Source: Acanthaster planci
Lineage: Eukaryota; Echinodermata; Asteroidea; Valvatida; Acanthasteridae
DNA: 62,134 nt
Direction of reading: 5' to 3'
Assembly: GCF_001949145.1 (NCBI RefSeq)
Contig: NW_019091406.1
Coordinates: 296,176-358,309 of the forward strand
The notes below the pieces were generated by a model that searched no databases, had not been told where the DNA came from, and worked only from the letters and a program-made list of their open reading frames with translations. Numbering within the stretch: the first letter of the stretch is position 1; each line of letters begins with the position of its first letter. Position numbers and translations under genes: made by a program. Shown here piece after piece: positions 22,301 through 33,800 of the stretch.

Positions 22301-23913
22301 GTTATTGTAGATGATCAGAATAAATAGTCATCATCAAATAAGGCTTTAATTATTTTGTCCAGTGACGCGTAGCTCTTACACGTCAATGCTAGACCGCGTT
22401 TATGTTAAGGTTCTTTAACAGTCATGCTGTACAACAATACTTAGATGAAACTTACACTCAGTTTATCTGCAGGCGAAGTGGTAGTCATTTCAAACGAGTC
22501 ATACGTAAGCTCCCTTTGCATATTACTTTTGAAAAAAACTTTTCCATAAAAATTGATCTCTTACCCTCCTACGCATTGCCCCATTTCCGGATGCACATAA
22601 TTTTACCTTGCCTACTTAATCTTTCCCGAACACGAGTCGGGCAAGACAGACCTGTAATCTAACTCGATCTGACAATATATGTTGATGTTTTACAGCTGGC
22701 GCCGCTCTGCAATGTGGAGATCCGCAAGTTTCAATTCACCAAGTATCCTGCCCATGTCAAGATCCTCAGAAACAATGCGTGGAAACTGATCCTTATCACG
22801 GTGAGAAGACCACTTGTTTTGCTCGGGCTATAACTTCAATTTTTTTTTCAGGTCTTTTCGAATTTATAACGTGTAGGATATGCTTTGATGCTTGTTCACT
22901 CGACCCAAAATGGTATTTTGCGGTTGCAATATATTCCCAAATTCCAGCCTAGCCCCTGAAGTACAATTTGAGTAGGATATTATCTTATGAAGATGTGTGT
23001 TATAGTGGGAGCCTTCTGTTTGACCCGTCTCTCTACTGAGACATTACACTACAGTCTCAAGTCAGGTGCGGTATCTAGTCGACTGTGGCCTCGACAAATA
23101 CTTTTTTTCCGTAGCCATTGTGTCGAGGCAGGAGGAATATATGTATTTTAGGCGACCGAAATAGTTGCATGCAGAAACAATAAGCATTTTTTACATTCTC
23201 ATTGCAACATGGAAGTGGACTACAAACAGGTAACGCATTTAGTCACAAGCCTATAGGGGGAAGTGAAAAACCTTCCACGCAAAGGAGTGGATGATACATC
23301 ACCTTTTTACATCTTGCAGGAGGTTTTGGAGGAGTTCGGTTCAGTCTTCTACGCCCACCCTCGCCTCCGGTTCCGCGCACCCATCAGCATCCTCTTCCCC
23401 TTCGTCAAGCAGACGCACGGGTTCATCCCGAGCATGTCCGACGACACCTCGCTGCTGCAGGTCAGCCATCCAAACACGCTGAGGCTCATGAAGGTGAAGG
23501 CGGCTCAGCTGAACCGCACCGTCTCAAGGAGCCCCATCCGCGTCATGTCCGGCGACATGCTCCTCTTCGTCATGAACTCAACGCTGACCAACCGTGCCCT
23601 GCCGGAGCTCCGCAAGTGCCTCCTGCGGAGCCGGTGCCTAAGCCCGCCGGGGGCCATGTGGCATCCACAGCAGCGGCAGGGCAAAAGGCATCAACACAGG
23701 CACCACTTCGACCAGACGCTGCTGTCCCTGATGATGTACAAACAATACGGGGAGACCTGGGTGCCGGGAGAGGACGTGCGACGGAAGATGAAACGACTGT
23801 ACGTGGTCCTCGACGAGGGAGACCCCGTACACGAACTGTCCTGGTCCTTCCGATGCAATCCACCTAAGGAGGAGTTCGACCCGGCCAAATTACTGCAAAA
23901 GAAACTACTATGA
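19236..23913 (+). CDS. DUF1647-family type II membrane protein, glycosyltransferase-like (5 exons, 393 aa)
   Basis: Exons 19236-19329, 21242-21439, 21756-21946, 22696-22800 and 23320-23913 join in phase to TGA at 23911. Residues 1-6 are basic, then a single hydrophobic segment (LTNLLICGIAAFLFGATYVA) predicts a type II Golgi-like anchor. A hydrophilic stem follows. The DUF1647 core then reads TVIVTGLSGYTEEEG, KKIIIYDLG, LCNVEIRKFQFTKYPAHV and NNAWKLILITEVLEEFGS. The long last exon adds HHFDQTLLSLMMYKQYG and a C-terminal lobe. The family resembles GT-A fold glycosyltransferases, but substrates are unknown. Where relatives usually carry an Asp-containing 'DSS/DTS' motif after EFG, this protein reads FYAHPRLRF, so activity may be lost or changed. 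Two NRT/NST glycosylation sequons are present. Confidence 0.82.
20598..20770. repeat. Dispersed repeat (ggaggctcctttggt), copy 1 in intron
   Basis: About 170 bp in intron 1 of the DUF1647 gene matches 26175-26365 across gaggctcctttggt, ggttcataaacgactac and tcttttcaaccgatgag. It is probably a fragment of a larger transposon. Confidence 0.7.
21242..21439 (+). CDS. DUF1647 gene exon 2: stem
   Basis: Acceptor tgtctttcag, donor GAAG/gtaaag. It encodes a low-complexity stem (RSSNSAIQSWQRDNEDDALL) and the conserved approach LPRHLLQVPSYMRMLNAS. An earlier CAG/gtaccg donor at 21400 also exists but would break the phase. Confidence 0.75.
21756..21946 (+). CDS. DUF1647 gene exon 3: first half of domain
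   Basis: Acceptor ttctgaag (weak pyrimidine tract), donor AGG/gtgggt. It encodes DIDFHNLDLRTVIVTGLS and MPFKKIIIYDLGVKKR, the most diagnostic DUF1647 segment. Confidence 0.82.
22696..22800 (+). CDS. DUF1647 gene exon 4: KYPAHV motif
   Basis: Acceptor ttttacag, donor ACG/gtgaga, phase 0 at both ends. It encodes LAPLCNVEIRKFQFTKYP and HVKILRNNAWKLILIT. Confidence 0.9.
23320..23913 (+). CDS. DUF1647 gene exon 5: C-terminal lobe
   Basis: Acceptor catcttgcag. There are 197 codons and a stop. The exon is strongly GC-biased (CpG-rich, G/C at third positions) compared with the flanking introns. The open frame continues upstream to 23263, but that part is intron. Confidence 0.88.
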   Translation, partial: EVLEEFGSVFYAHPRLRFRAPISILFPFVKQTHGFIPSMSDDTSLLQVSHPNTLRLMKVKAAQLNRTVSRSPIRVMSGDMLLFVMNSTLTNRALPELRKCLLRSRCLSPPGAMWHPQQRQGKRHQHRHHFDQTLLSLMMYKQYGETWVPGEDVRRKMKRLYVVLDEGDPVHELSWSFRCNPPKEEFDPAKLLQKKLL

Positions 23914-24953
23914 GGGAGCTTCCAGCAGACAACTGCCAGCATGTCGTCCCTGTTCATTCAACAACGGCCCTCAACAATGGCGGGAACAGTGGCACCAATC
24001 ACATTTCAAAAAAAATGCCAAGGGCCAGGTGTTTTGCACAATATAGCCAACACCATGCTGATCTGCTATGCATAGGGACTACACGGGATTTCTGCATGTG
24101 CGGTGGCACGCGCCCGAATGAGCGGTACGCTTAAGACAGTGTAACAGTGAGCCGACAAGGAACGAATGGAAGACCGAAGAATGAAGACCTTAGGCGTATG
24201 ACGTCACGTTAGAGGCTATTTCTTTCTCCGGGATACGCTCGAGTAATGTTTTTATGCGTGCATTGTAACGATGTCAAAGTAACAAAGAACAGCCTCTGAG
24301 ACGCAGTTTTGGACAGTTTTAAACTACTTGGAACTTTCCAAAAAGGCAATAAGGACCAACTAGCATTACTTCAGTATTTTGCTTACCTCCATGTCATGAA
24401 CACGTTTAAATGCGAAAACAACCAACGGCCAATTTTACAAATGTGAGACAGACCTTTTCAGTGTTGTACTAAACAATGTAAATTCGCTTTGAATTACAAA
24501 TTTAAAGAGGTTTTCAAGTTATGATGGAATGGACAGTCCCAAGTCGTGCATTAAATAATTGGCTGATGTGTATTATAGCTGATTTTCTCAAGAGGTGAGA
24601 AAAGCATGCATCTGTTTCGCATCTTTAATCCAAGGCCTAATCACACGTACCTCTAGTCAATTATCGGTACCAAAAGGATGGAGGATTTCTTGGGTGCCCT
24701 TTGTGAGGTACCGTACTTTTTGCTGATTAAGTTCTCAAATACCGGGGTTGTTGCTCTCTTTCCTTCCCATTTTTTTTTGATTCACAAAAAAAAACCAAAA
24801 ACAAAACAAAAAAACCCAAAAAACAAAACGAGCGCGTGTTGACGAGAGACTAGTCAAATAGATGATTTTGATCAAGCCGATATCTTCCTTTGCAAAGTAC
24901 ACTCACGAAGGCCATCTGCCTATGTAAACGGGTACAGTGATCGTTGATGGTAA

Positions 24954-24959
24954 AATAAA
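24954..24959 (+). terminator. Candidate polyadenylation signal of DUF1647 gene
   Basis: First AATAAA in sense after the stop, about 1 kb downstream. It would imply a 1-kb 3' UTR. Confidence 0.35.
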
Positions 24960-25129
24960 TCTTATAGAGTTAAAGGCCTCAGTACCGTAATTAAATGTTT
25001 GCGTTTTTCTTAACTGTAAATTACCACACTCGCTTTAGTCCCTGCTTAAAGTTAAGGTTTTACCTGAATACAACCATTGCACATGTATTTCAGAAAAAAA
25101 CCTTTATCTATGTTCGAGTACATCGGGTT

Positions 25130-25440
25130 ACATGACCGTCAGTGTTCCGGAAGCGCGCCACCAGGGCTATGGGTCAATATTCCGGGCTCTATTTTGTCTT
25201 CTCCAGTGACCCAGACATCGCCGTCCGGTCTTGTCAATAGGCCAAAATCCCTCTTCATTGCCGTGCCCCTCCACCAGTCGAAACCTGAAGGCGCGGCACG
25301 GGATGGCCAGAAACGCCTCTTACTGGGCGACATGCTGGCCCGGGGAGGTCCGATGACCTGCGAAGCCGAATGGCTTCAGGGCGTGCTTTTTGCGGGCGGC
25401 CATACGGTGGACGTCGAAACGGCGGGATCAAATCTGTTCA
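25130..25440. other. GC-rich island with open frames on both strands
   Basis: About 300 bp of markedly GC- and CpG-rich sequence sits in AT-rich DNA. The plus strand is open from 25077 to 25493 (138 codons), and the minus strand has a 64-codon frame at 25139-25333. I recognise no family in either. A plausible acceptor (gtatttcag) precedes it at 25093. It could be an orphan exon, a transposon fragment, a CpG island or transferred DNA. Confidence 0.35.
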
Positions 25441-25839
25441 TGAAAAGAACATGCAACTCCATTCAACAGAGTTTCATACGATTTGCATCATAATGAGTAT
25501 TTGAAGGTACATCTGGTTTCCGAACAACAACATGATCCTATGTTCACATCAAGTGGACATTATACAATACGGAAGAAAAAATTGTGTATGGGCATTAAAT
25601 TTTGCTCTCGTATCTCTTGACCCTTTTTCCACATAGCATTTCCAGAATGAAGGTGGTGTTAAAGTAAATGAGGCTCCACGACCCCCTCCCCTGTTTAGAG
25701 ATCTGCATTTCAGAAAGTGGTTGAAGGCTTTATACCGTGTCATAATACAATTTACTAACCACACCCACTCAGTGCTACCCTCCAGTCAGTGTTTCTTTGC
25801 AACTTGACCCCATTCGCGCTGTGGTAAAACTAATTATAT

Positions 25840-26040
25840 NNNNNNNNNNNNNNNNNNNNNNNNNNNNNNNNNNNNNNNNNNNNNNNNNNNNNNNNNNNNN
25901 NNNNNNNNNNNNNNNNNNNNNNNNNNNNNNNNNNNNNNNNNNNNNNNNNNNNNNNNNNNNNNNNNNNNNNNNNNNNNNNNNNNNNNNNNNNNNNNNNNNN
26001 NNNNNNNNNNNNNNNNNNNNNNNNNNNNNNNNNNNNNNNN
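25840..26040. other. Assembly gap (201 N)
   Basis: A run of 201 undetermined bases. Frames drawn across it have no meaning. Confidence 1.
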
Positions 26041-26174
26041 TTTCTTGCTGGGTATAAAAATTATGGTGTATACCGGCTTGTATCTGACGTACAGAGGAAG
26101 CAAAACCATTCAAACTGCTTATACTTACAGTCGCATGTAGGAAATACTGAACAATGAGCCCTGAACTGGACCAA

Positions 26175-26365
26175 GAGAGAGCCCAATTTTCCTAGAAATG
26201 GAGGCTCCTTTGGTCGGAATTACATTTCGTTGGTTCACAAACGACTATGAACTGTACGCGTTTCGGTCACGTCGCTACCAGCAAAATGAATACTCCCAAC
26301 CAACATGGCTCTTTTCAACCAATGAGGAAGCGCTTCTGCTCAAGGCGGATATATCTTGATTGGGC
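26175..26365. repeat. Dispersed repeat (ggaggctcctttggt), copy 2
   Basis: Same family as 20598-20770. It ends in gcttctgctcaaggcgga, where copy 1 has gcttctgctcaaggcaga. Confidence 0.7.
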
Positions 26366-29300
26366 TTTCTACCTGCTCGGTTCCGGCCACAGCACTGGAT
26401 CGTCCATCACCACTCGGATAGCATGAACGGTTTGTGTCGACAGAGGACAAGAGATGACAAAGTAACAGGTAGAGTAAAAAATGGAAATCTCTAAATTCTG
26501 GTGCATGTTACATACCTTTGATATACTTTTTAACATCTCAGTGTGTGGCTCGAGCCAAAGTCAGAAGGACCGTCCCAGAACAAATTTTGCCTTTCAGTGT
26601 ATGATCTAGCTGTTACCCACCCCAGCAGGGAGAACGTAGCCTCCAAGAACAGTTATCTTCATCATGGATACGAGTGGTGTACGAACGAGCACGTAGAGTT
26701 TCTTTGATCACTTGATGAATATACCTGTTCCAGAAATTAATGCTTGCGACAAAGGTAGGCCTACTGCATGGATCACCAAACTGGTCCATTTTACTTAATG
26801 TTTTCTTGTCTCTTTTCATTACATCTTAGAGTACATCATGGTACATGAGATGTTAGGCAGAGAAGAAAAATATGTCTGGGCTTGTCAAAGACTAGTGACT
26901 GGCCCAAGAGAGGGACTTATAGAAATCACCTGTCCCGTAAGCGTAATTGTTTTTTTCTGGTGTAGAGATGCCCCTTTTAGTTCCCCATTGTTAATTCCTA
27001 AAAAAGAAAGAATTAAAATAATTCCTGTAACCACCTTCTCACTCATTTACCTGACCTTGTCATCACCAGTATATTAATTTTAGCAAGCCACTGCTTAGAT
27101 GTAAAATCACTCAATTTATGTTGTCCACAGTAACTTGTGTCATGAGATCTACGCGCCATATTTTACATCTTTCAAACCATGCTTCTGGCAAGGGAGTACG
27201 TGCATGCACAACTTTCACAGGTAACTGTATCATAAATTCCTACCGGTATTTTCACTCCTTTATTTTGTAACCTATAGAGATATTTGTTAGTTGTAAAGTT
27301 CCTCACTTTCACAGCACATTATCATAAACCAATTTGGTGATATATATGGGGAAAGCCGAGAACTCTCAGCGTAAAACGTAAGCGCGAGTGTGCAGCTTTT
27401 GAAATCATCACGCGCGAGATCGGAACTGACTTGACACAATGCAGTCAGCGTCATTTTCGTATTCTGCACGACCAGGGGCTAGTGAAGAAATGTGCACACA
27501 GCCCATGGAGTCGAGGTTGACACCTGCCTCCCCCTGAGCGGAACAAAAGCGGGTTTTTTGTTTGGTACTCACCAAATAGGTGCGCCATGAGGCGTGGAAG
27601 TACATGTATATACACGTTTGATGTGCCAACACGATAAGTACGCGTAACTAATTTACTCCGGCATGCATGGTCTTTGCGTATACGCAGAGCGCGTGCAAGA
27701 ACCCGCTCAGAAATTAGAGGAGGAAATAATGTGGTGATAGTCCTCTTTGGTCGGTGTTTTAACTGTACCTGAACGTATTGAGTGGCCCCTCCAGAATATG
27801 AGCCCCCCCCCCTGAACCCTACAAAGTGTACCCCAGTTACGCCACTGGTTCCCGAAACTCGATGCGGCACCAGGTTCCGCCACAGTTCAAGTTCCATTTC
27901 TGTCTTTGCACTGCAAGTTCTGGTGCGTGGTCTTCGCTGGCAGCAAGAGCAGGCAGGTATAACATTGCAGTACAGAAGCCCTGGATCCACTTTGCGACAC
28001 CTCCAACCCCGATTTCAGACTCATTCTTCCAACGCCATTCAACTCGCTCTCTTTTAGAGCGCATAACTGGTAAAAAGAAAGCGAGCATTTATTAGTAGTC
28101 GAGATGTCTTGAGATTACAGCGAGCAGCTTGCCCACATGAGTAAACCAACGACATAAAAAAAAACCGCCCGAAACAATTAGCGGCAGTCCTTAAAACGTG
28201 TGGGCAAGTCAACAGTCAAACTGCTAGCCGCAGGCACAACCCCTGCATACGGAGCTCTAATTATTTTCCGGAACGTGCGTAAACTTTCATTTTAATCAGC
28301 ACACGTGTTGCAGGTTTAGTTTTAAATGAGGGGAAACGTCGGGGATAAAAGGACCTTCCCAAACTGTCACACTTTTGTATACAAGAGCGCTTTCCTACTG
28401 AATCGTGTCCCGTCCCACTACTTAAAGGACGTGCACATGAACACATAGCTTCCCGTCACTGTTACAGGTCGATTTCCAGTACTTGGTTTCGCTCCCGAAA
28501 TACACGGCATTTGGGGGAAGGAGGAGAAAATGTTCCTCTCCACCAAACGCTTTTATCAATAAATGAGGACCACATGTTCAACGGTAGGTGAAAGAATCCT
28601 TCTTTCATGTAAACCAAATGACTTTATTATTCTTATCTTTCACATCCACACCGATTACAAAAAAATCTTCAAGCACATAATTTATCTACTGTTCTTTAAG
28701 ACAATCGGCGAACACCTATACAAAATGCGCATTTTCACCTTTTTTGTCCAAATTGACAATTAATACAAACGTCACAGTACTGATGACACATGCAAGGAGT
28801 GGATACTGCTAAAAAAGGGGGAAGAATATCAAACATTTCCTGGTAAAATTGAAAATAAGCAATTAAAAACATCCAAATAGTAATGAATAATTTTATAATA
28901 TAGTAGCACGATTACAAAGGCGTCTTTAGTCTCAGACAACGGCACCGTACTGCCATAGTACTTTTCAAGATTTCCAAAGGCAATTTACATTCGTCGGTAA
29001 CTTTTAAATAAAAACAATGCGCCGCTAAATTAAATAGCATTTGCTCTAGATTATAAGCTATACACAGACTAAAACGGCTAGCCCTTTTCGTCCATTTTTG
29101 TCAAATTCTATCACCGTTATGGATCTAGCAGAGAAAAACCCATGCACAAAAGTATTTTCAAGAGAAGCGAACTTTAAAAGCCTAAAGATTAAAAATATAA
29201 ATACACAGTGTTTGGACTTGCAACGCATAAAAGTAATACTTTTACAATATCAAAGTAGTATAAAAACAGGGACTTGGACAGTAAGATAGCACAGTACTGT

Positions 29301-30536
29301 GAAGAAATGAGTTTAGACGCTACTTAGCCAATAAACTGATTCCACCACAGATGACCGAAGACGGTCAGTGCGTCACCTCGAAATGCCATTGTACACTACA
29401 CAAACCATATGCATTAATTAAAGTCGCCCATGGTCGCCTGCTCTTCTTGCCGCTGGATCACTATGGGTACGGCTTTGGCAAAAACAGCTCGAGAATACAG
29501 GAACGAGATAGCTTTGCCAGCCTCTGTTACCAAACTACATGTATACCCGTGGTTGTATTCTTGACAACAGCTGCACACTGCAGACCTTCTTCCAACTTCG
29601 ACTTTCCTTGTGAATTGGAGAAGTAAACCACGTGTAATAATACAACAACAAAATAGCGACGGCAAGCAGAATATTGGAAACACAGTACTATTTTCTACCA
29701 CTTCGAGTACTGACAAACGCCATTATTAACAAAAAAGAATGGAAAGAATATTTTTTGTGTGAACTGAGTTGTAAATTTGACAAGTTTGGAAGCATAAAGT
29801 TTTGCACAATAAAACACACAAAATGGAAGGGTTAATATGAAACTATAAAACGAATACACAGTTAGAAAACCTGCATATACATGTAAGTGTTTTGAACAAG
29901 GCTTATTATTTGGTTAATAAAAATGTCCAGAATTAATTTTACTGGTTATGCATACGTAAACTGCTATGAAAGTGAGTACATGTACATGGACTGAATAGTG
30001 AGAGGTGGCTTATGGAAAAAAAATTCTAATGGTATTACGCCGTCGTAAATTCAAGAACGTGCAAAATGCTAATTGGAGACACGCTCTCTTTCAGTGGGAC
30101 CTGTGCAATTCGTTCAATGTGCTACCTTCGCTTGGATTAAACAAGACCGGTGAAGAAATTCCTGAAAGGTGGCCCGACGACGTGCGTCGTGCTACACTGA
30201 ACATACACAAGAGGTCGTCGGTGCGACAGTACAGTGCGATTATTATATTATTATCACGATAGCACCAATGAAAGGAAAACATGTGGCAAGATACAATGTA
30301 CTTTTTAAAATGTGCAGTTCAGTGAGAAAAGAAGATTTGGAAGAAATTGACACGACGGTTGGAACAAAGAAAACACAGAAAATTTGATTTGAACAATGAA
30401 AAATGATTGAAGCACATTCGGGTTGCACATACTGAACGAAATTGCAACATTTGCACCACTTGTAGGAGTTTTAACAATTTCTGTCGAACACCAAAGGGTT
30501 TATCAACTATTTTGCCTGCTTTTTACATGTCTTGTC
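26366..30536. other. Intergenic DNA without recognised gene
   Basis: No coherent exon seen on either strand. A 179-codon minus frame at 27451-27990 runs across a poly-C tract and a gtggcgtaactgggg repeat edge. It has no protein-like composition and looks accidental. Confidence 0.45.
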
Positions 30537-30838
30537 AAGGGCGTCAATCCGTTTTGAAAAGTGGGGGACAGATATAGCCCTGATCAGAACAAATGCGAGC
30601 GCGAAGCCTTGAGCAGCTTGGGGTTTGGAAGTATGGAGTAATGGAGTATAGATGCTCTGTGATGTGATCCGAGACAATTTCTGGCTACTTTTGCCATTTT
30701 TTAAACAAATACTTTTGCAAGGTATACATTTTCATTTAGCTTTTTAGGAAAAGAGATGTGTGTGTTTTTTTTGGGGGGGTGGAATAGTATCCCCCCATTT
30801 GGAAATGTCCACCGTCCCCAACCGATTGACGCCCTTAA
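30537..30838. mobile_element. MITE-like element (AAGGGCGTCAATC ends)
   Basis: aagggcgtcaatccgtttt at the left is inverted at the right as aaccgattgacgccctt. The arms also share gtgggggac/gtccccaac. About 300 bp, non-coding. Confidence 0.8.
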
Positions 30839-33800
30839 TCTTCAAAATTTAGATGGATAATGCACTAAGACCTTGACTTTATTTTGAAAACCCCTTCATT
30901 TTTGAGAACCCTTTCCTTTTTTTCTGACCATGTCTAACTCATACCTAGTAATAATTGTGGGGGTTTGGCCTGGTCCCCTGAACGAAGTTTCTGTGATCAT
31001 CATAAACAAACGAGGGGAATAAATATTATTATTAATAAAACTTGTACCCTGTCACAAAAGAAGAAAAAGGTACATGTCTTCCAATCGGATCAATCGTCAA
31101 CAATTGGGCTGTCAAGAACTAACAGCGTTTTAAACTATCCATGCAGTGTATGCGTAGTTAAAAATCAGTTTTGTGCTTGAGTCAGGCAAGCAACCAAAAT
31201 CAAAACTTTCGTAATATCCCTAGCATTGTAGGAGTAAGATCCGTTTAATATTTTTCAGTATCGGAATATTTTTAAAAATCCAGACATGCCCAATGTTTAC
31301 TGCAGTACTGGTACTGTTCAAAATAATGCGGCAAACAATGTAAGCAGTTGGAAGCCACACAGTTAACAATTAATATCACACGTGGTCTTATAGAACAATC
31401 AACAGGATCTCTGCTGGTGGAGCTATATTTTTTTTTATGTCTCACTGATAAATCTGACCAAACCTCAACATGATGCAAATGGCACAAACAAGGAAACTCT
31501 TGTGTCCCTGTCTAAACATGCACTACTTTCCAAATCATCGGTGGATTTGAAATGGACTTGGGTTGTTGGCATTCCTATCTACTGTCAGTTGGATAACAGA
31601 GTGGTGTAAAACTTAAAATGGAGTAAAAAACCAGAACAAGAAAGAAATCTGCCCCCAGCGCAGAGAGCAAAATAAATAAAGGCAAGGCCACTGCTAAGGT
31701 CTCCCTTGTCTGGAAGCAACTTTTGTGTCTAGCTTCGGCAAAGAGGGTTAAAACTCTCTGCAAACAGCTCAAAGCCTTGTGAAGGTTTTTGCAGTTCACC
31801 AGAGCAAAATAAATATTGGGTTGCTTCTTTCAGTTTGGCTCTGTCACCCAGTATTTGCCTTTCAGGCTCGAACCTGGCATCTCACTTTGGACTGAAATTC
31901 CAAGTAGATGCCAGCTGCATCAACCCCATCTCCCCAGAAGCCAAACACGGGTTGGTCTTTATTTCATTTTGGCCTCAACACTAAAAAGGCCTGCGAATAG
32001 TTTCAAGGTGAGAAGTGGGGCCAAAGTCCGATAAGCGGCTGTTGCTTTAAGAAAGGGACGTACAAGTAGAATAAAAGGTGGGTGGGAATTGGGCTGGAAC
32101 CTTTGAAGTATTCAGACAAGTCTGCTGCTGTACCATGCCATGAGAAGGGTACTACACACCTGCCTGTCTTTCCCACACACTGGCCAAAGCATTTAGTTAC
32201 TGCTGAATTTTACAATAAGCAATTGCACATTTGCTAAGAAGGACAGCACCATTTACTAGCCCACCCCTTATAAAACAAGCTTCAAGCTTTAGAAATAGGT
32301 ACAGAAACGCGACTACTTCAACACTGACCTCCAACACCAGCATCTTTCAAAGCCCAATCTATCCCAATAGTGTCAGTTACCAATTGCATATATTATTTGT
32401 TGCCATTAGCACGCTGCATGACGTTTCAAAAGTGCTGAACAACGCACAGGTCTCTCTCAACTGACGTTACTTCCTACAGAGTGCCATTGGCATTTTGGAC
32501 GTTAATTTTTCGCGACGCCCATCAGCTGCGCCATATTTCGAAGACATTCGGATCAACACGCGCAGAACGTGTACAACATTTTGTGCACTGCGCGCGCATG
32601 CGCACCTGATGGCGATGATTATACAGCTCTAAATTCCCTACAAAGATGGCGCCCTATGAGAGAGATCTAAAACCGATGCATCTATGTGAAGTACTTCTCG
32701 TCGTAGTAGGCCGTCTTTTCAGTGGCCGCATTTCCAGCCGCTGTCTTCTGGGTGACTGTGGCGTATTTGTAGCCCATTCNAGAAACCGCACTGTTCAGGA
32801 GAAAAAGAAGGAAGAGACAAATGAAAATAGTCATGTGGGTGAAAAGCTACGTGTTAGCATCAGTAGGGTTCTGTCCTCGAGGTCATTCCATGCTTGGTAC
32901 CTTTCTGGGCTGGGCACCTGAGTCTCTGGTAGCGGCTGCAGCCACTTTCCATAGAGTCGAGTGTAATTTGAAGCCGCAGCCACGTTATTCCTTCACAGCC
33001 TTACATGGAGCTGGTGCACACAGACATTTAGTACGCACAGAAACATATGCTTTCAAACTGTTTTTAAAAAGGTTATCGACCAAAATATTGTATGATTTAC
33101 ACTTCCTGTATAAACTGCTTCCCAGCTGATTTTTGGTTTTGAAAATCTGCTGAAAAACTCCATTAACTTGGGGCCTTGGGTGACATTATGCTGACCACTC
33201 CAGACAAGGTCACTGTACAGAATAACCTCTCTCAATGAGGACAGTATGATAGTCACCTCTCAGTTGTGGATGAGGTCACTGGGGGGGGGGAAATAGACCG
33301 GCCCCCAAGTGTCAGGTAGGCTGCAAGCTGTGGCTGACTGAGCAAGTGCAATATGGATGGTTAAATCAATCATTCCCAGAAAGGTAAGTTTCCAAAGAAA
33401 TATATTTTGTGGGCCCTGGTCAACAGAACAACAGGTGATCCTGCTGGGGTGTTTGGCAATTCAACTTTCCTGCACAGGTACATGACAATTTCTTTCACAA
33501 GCCCCTGCGTTTGTGTGAACAGCCTACCATAGTTTGCACTGCATCATGTAGCAAAGCAGTGTCAAAATGAAAAAAAAAAAAACACCTGCGCATGATTCAG
33601 TGTGCAGCGTGGCCTGCAGGCCATGGGACGAGGTTGGGAGTCGGTCTACTCACTGTAGACTAAGAAAGCTGGTTTGCTTTTTGTTTTGTTCTGTGCCCAA
33701 TTTCTTTTCATGCACACTGCAAGTGAGGCTGCAATAAAAACACCAACACTCTTGTGAATTTTCGCCACATCTTGGCAAGACACTTCCTCAAAGATGAGAT

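Noticed and set aside
23263-23319. Upstream in-frame extension of the last DUF1647 exon with its own ATG
   Set aside because: A clear acceptor at 23319 and phase-0 continuity from exon 4 show that this is intron.
25775-26113. Frames across the N run
   Set aside because: They consist almost wholly of undetermined bases.
27451-27990. 179-codon minus-strand frame
   Set aside because: It runs through poly-C and repeat edges, has no domain, and overlaps competing frames on the other strand.
31860-31890. B-box-like gcaggttcgagcc match on the minus strand
   Set aside because: No A box or T-stem partner at the right spacing, so probably chance.
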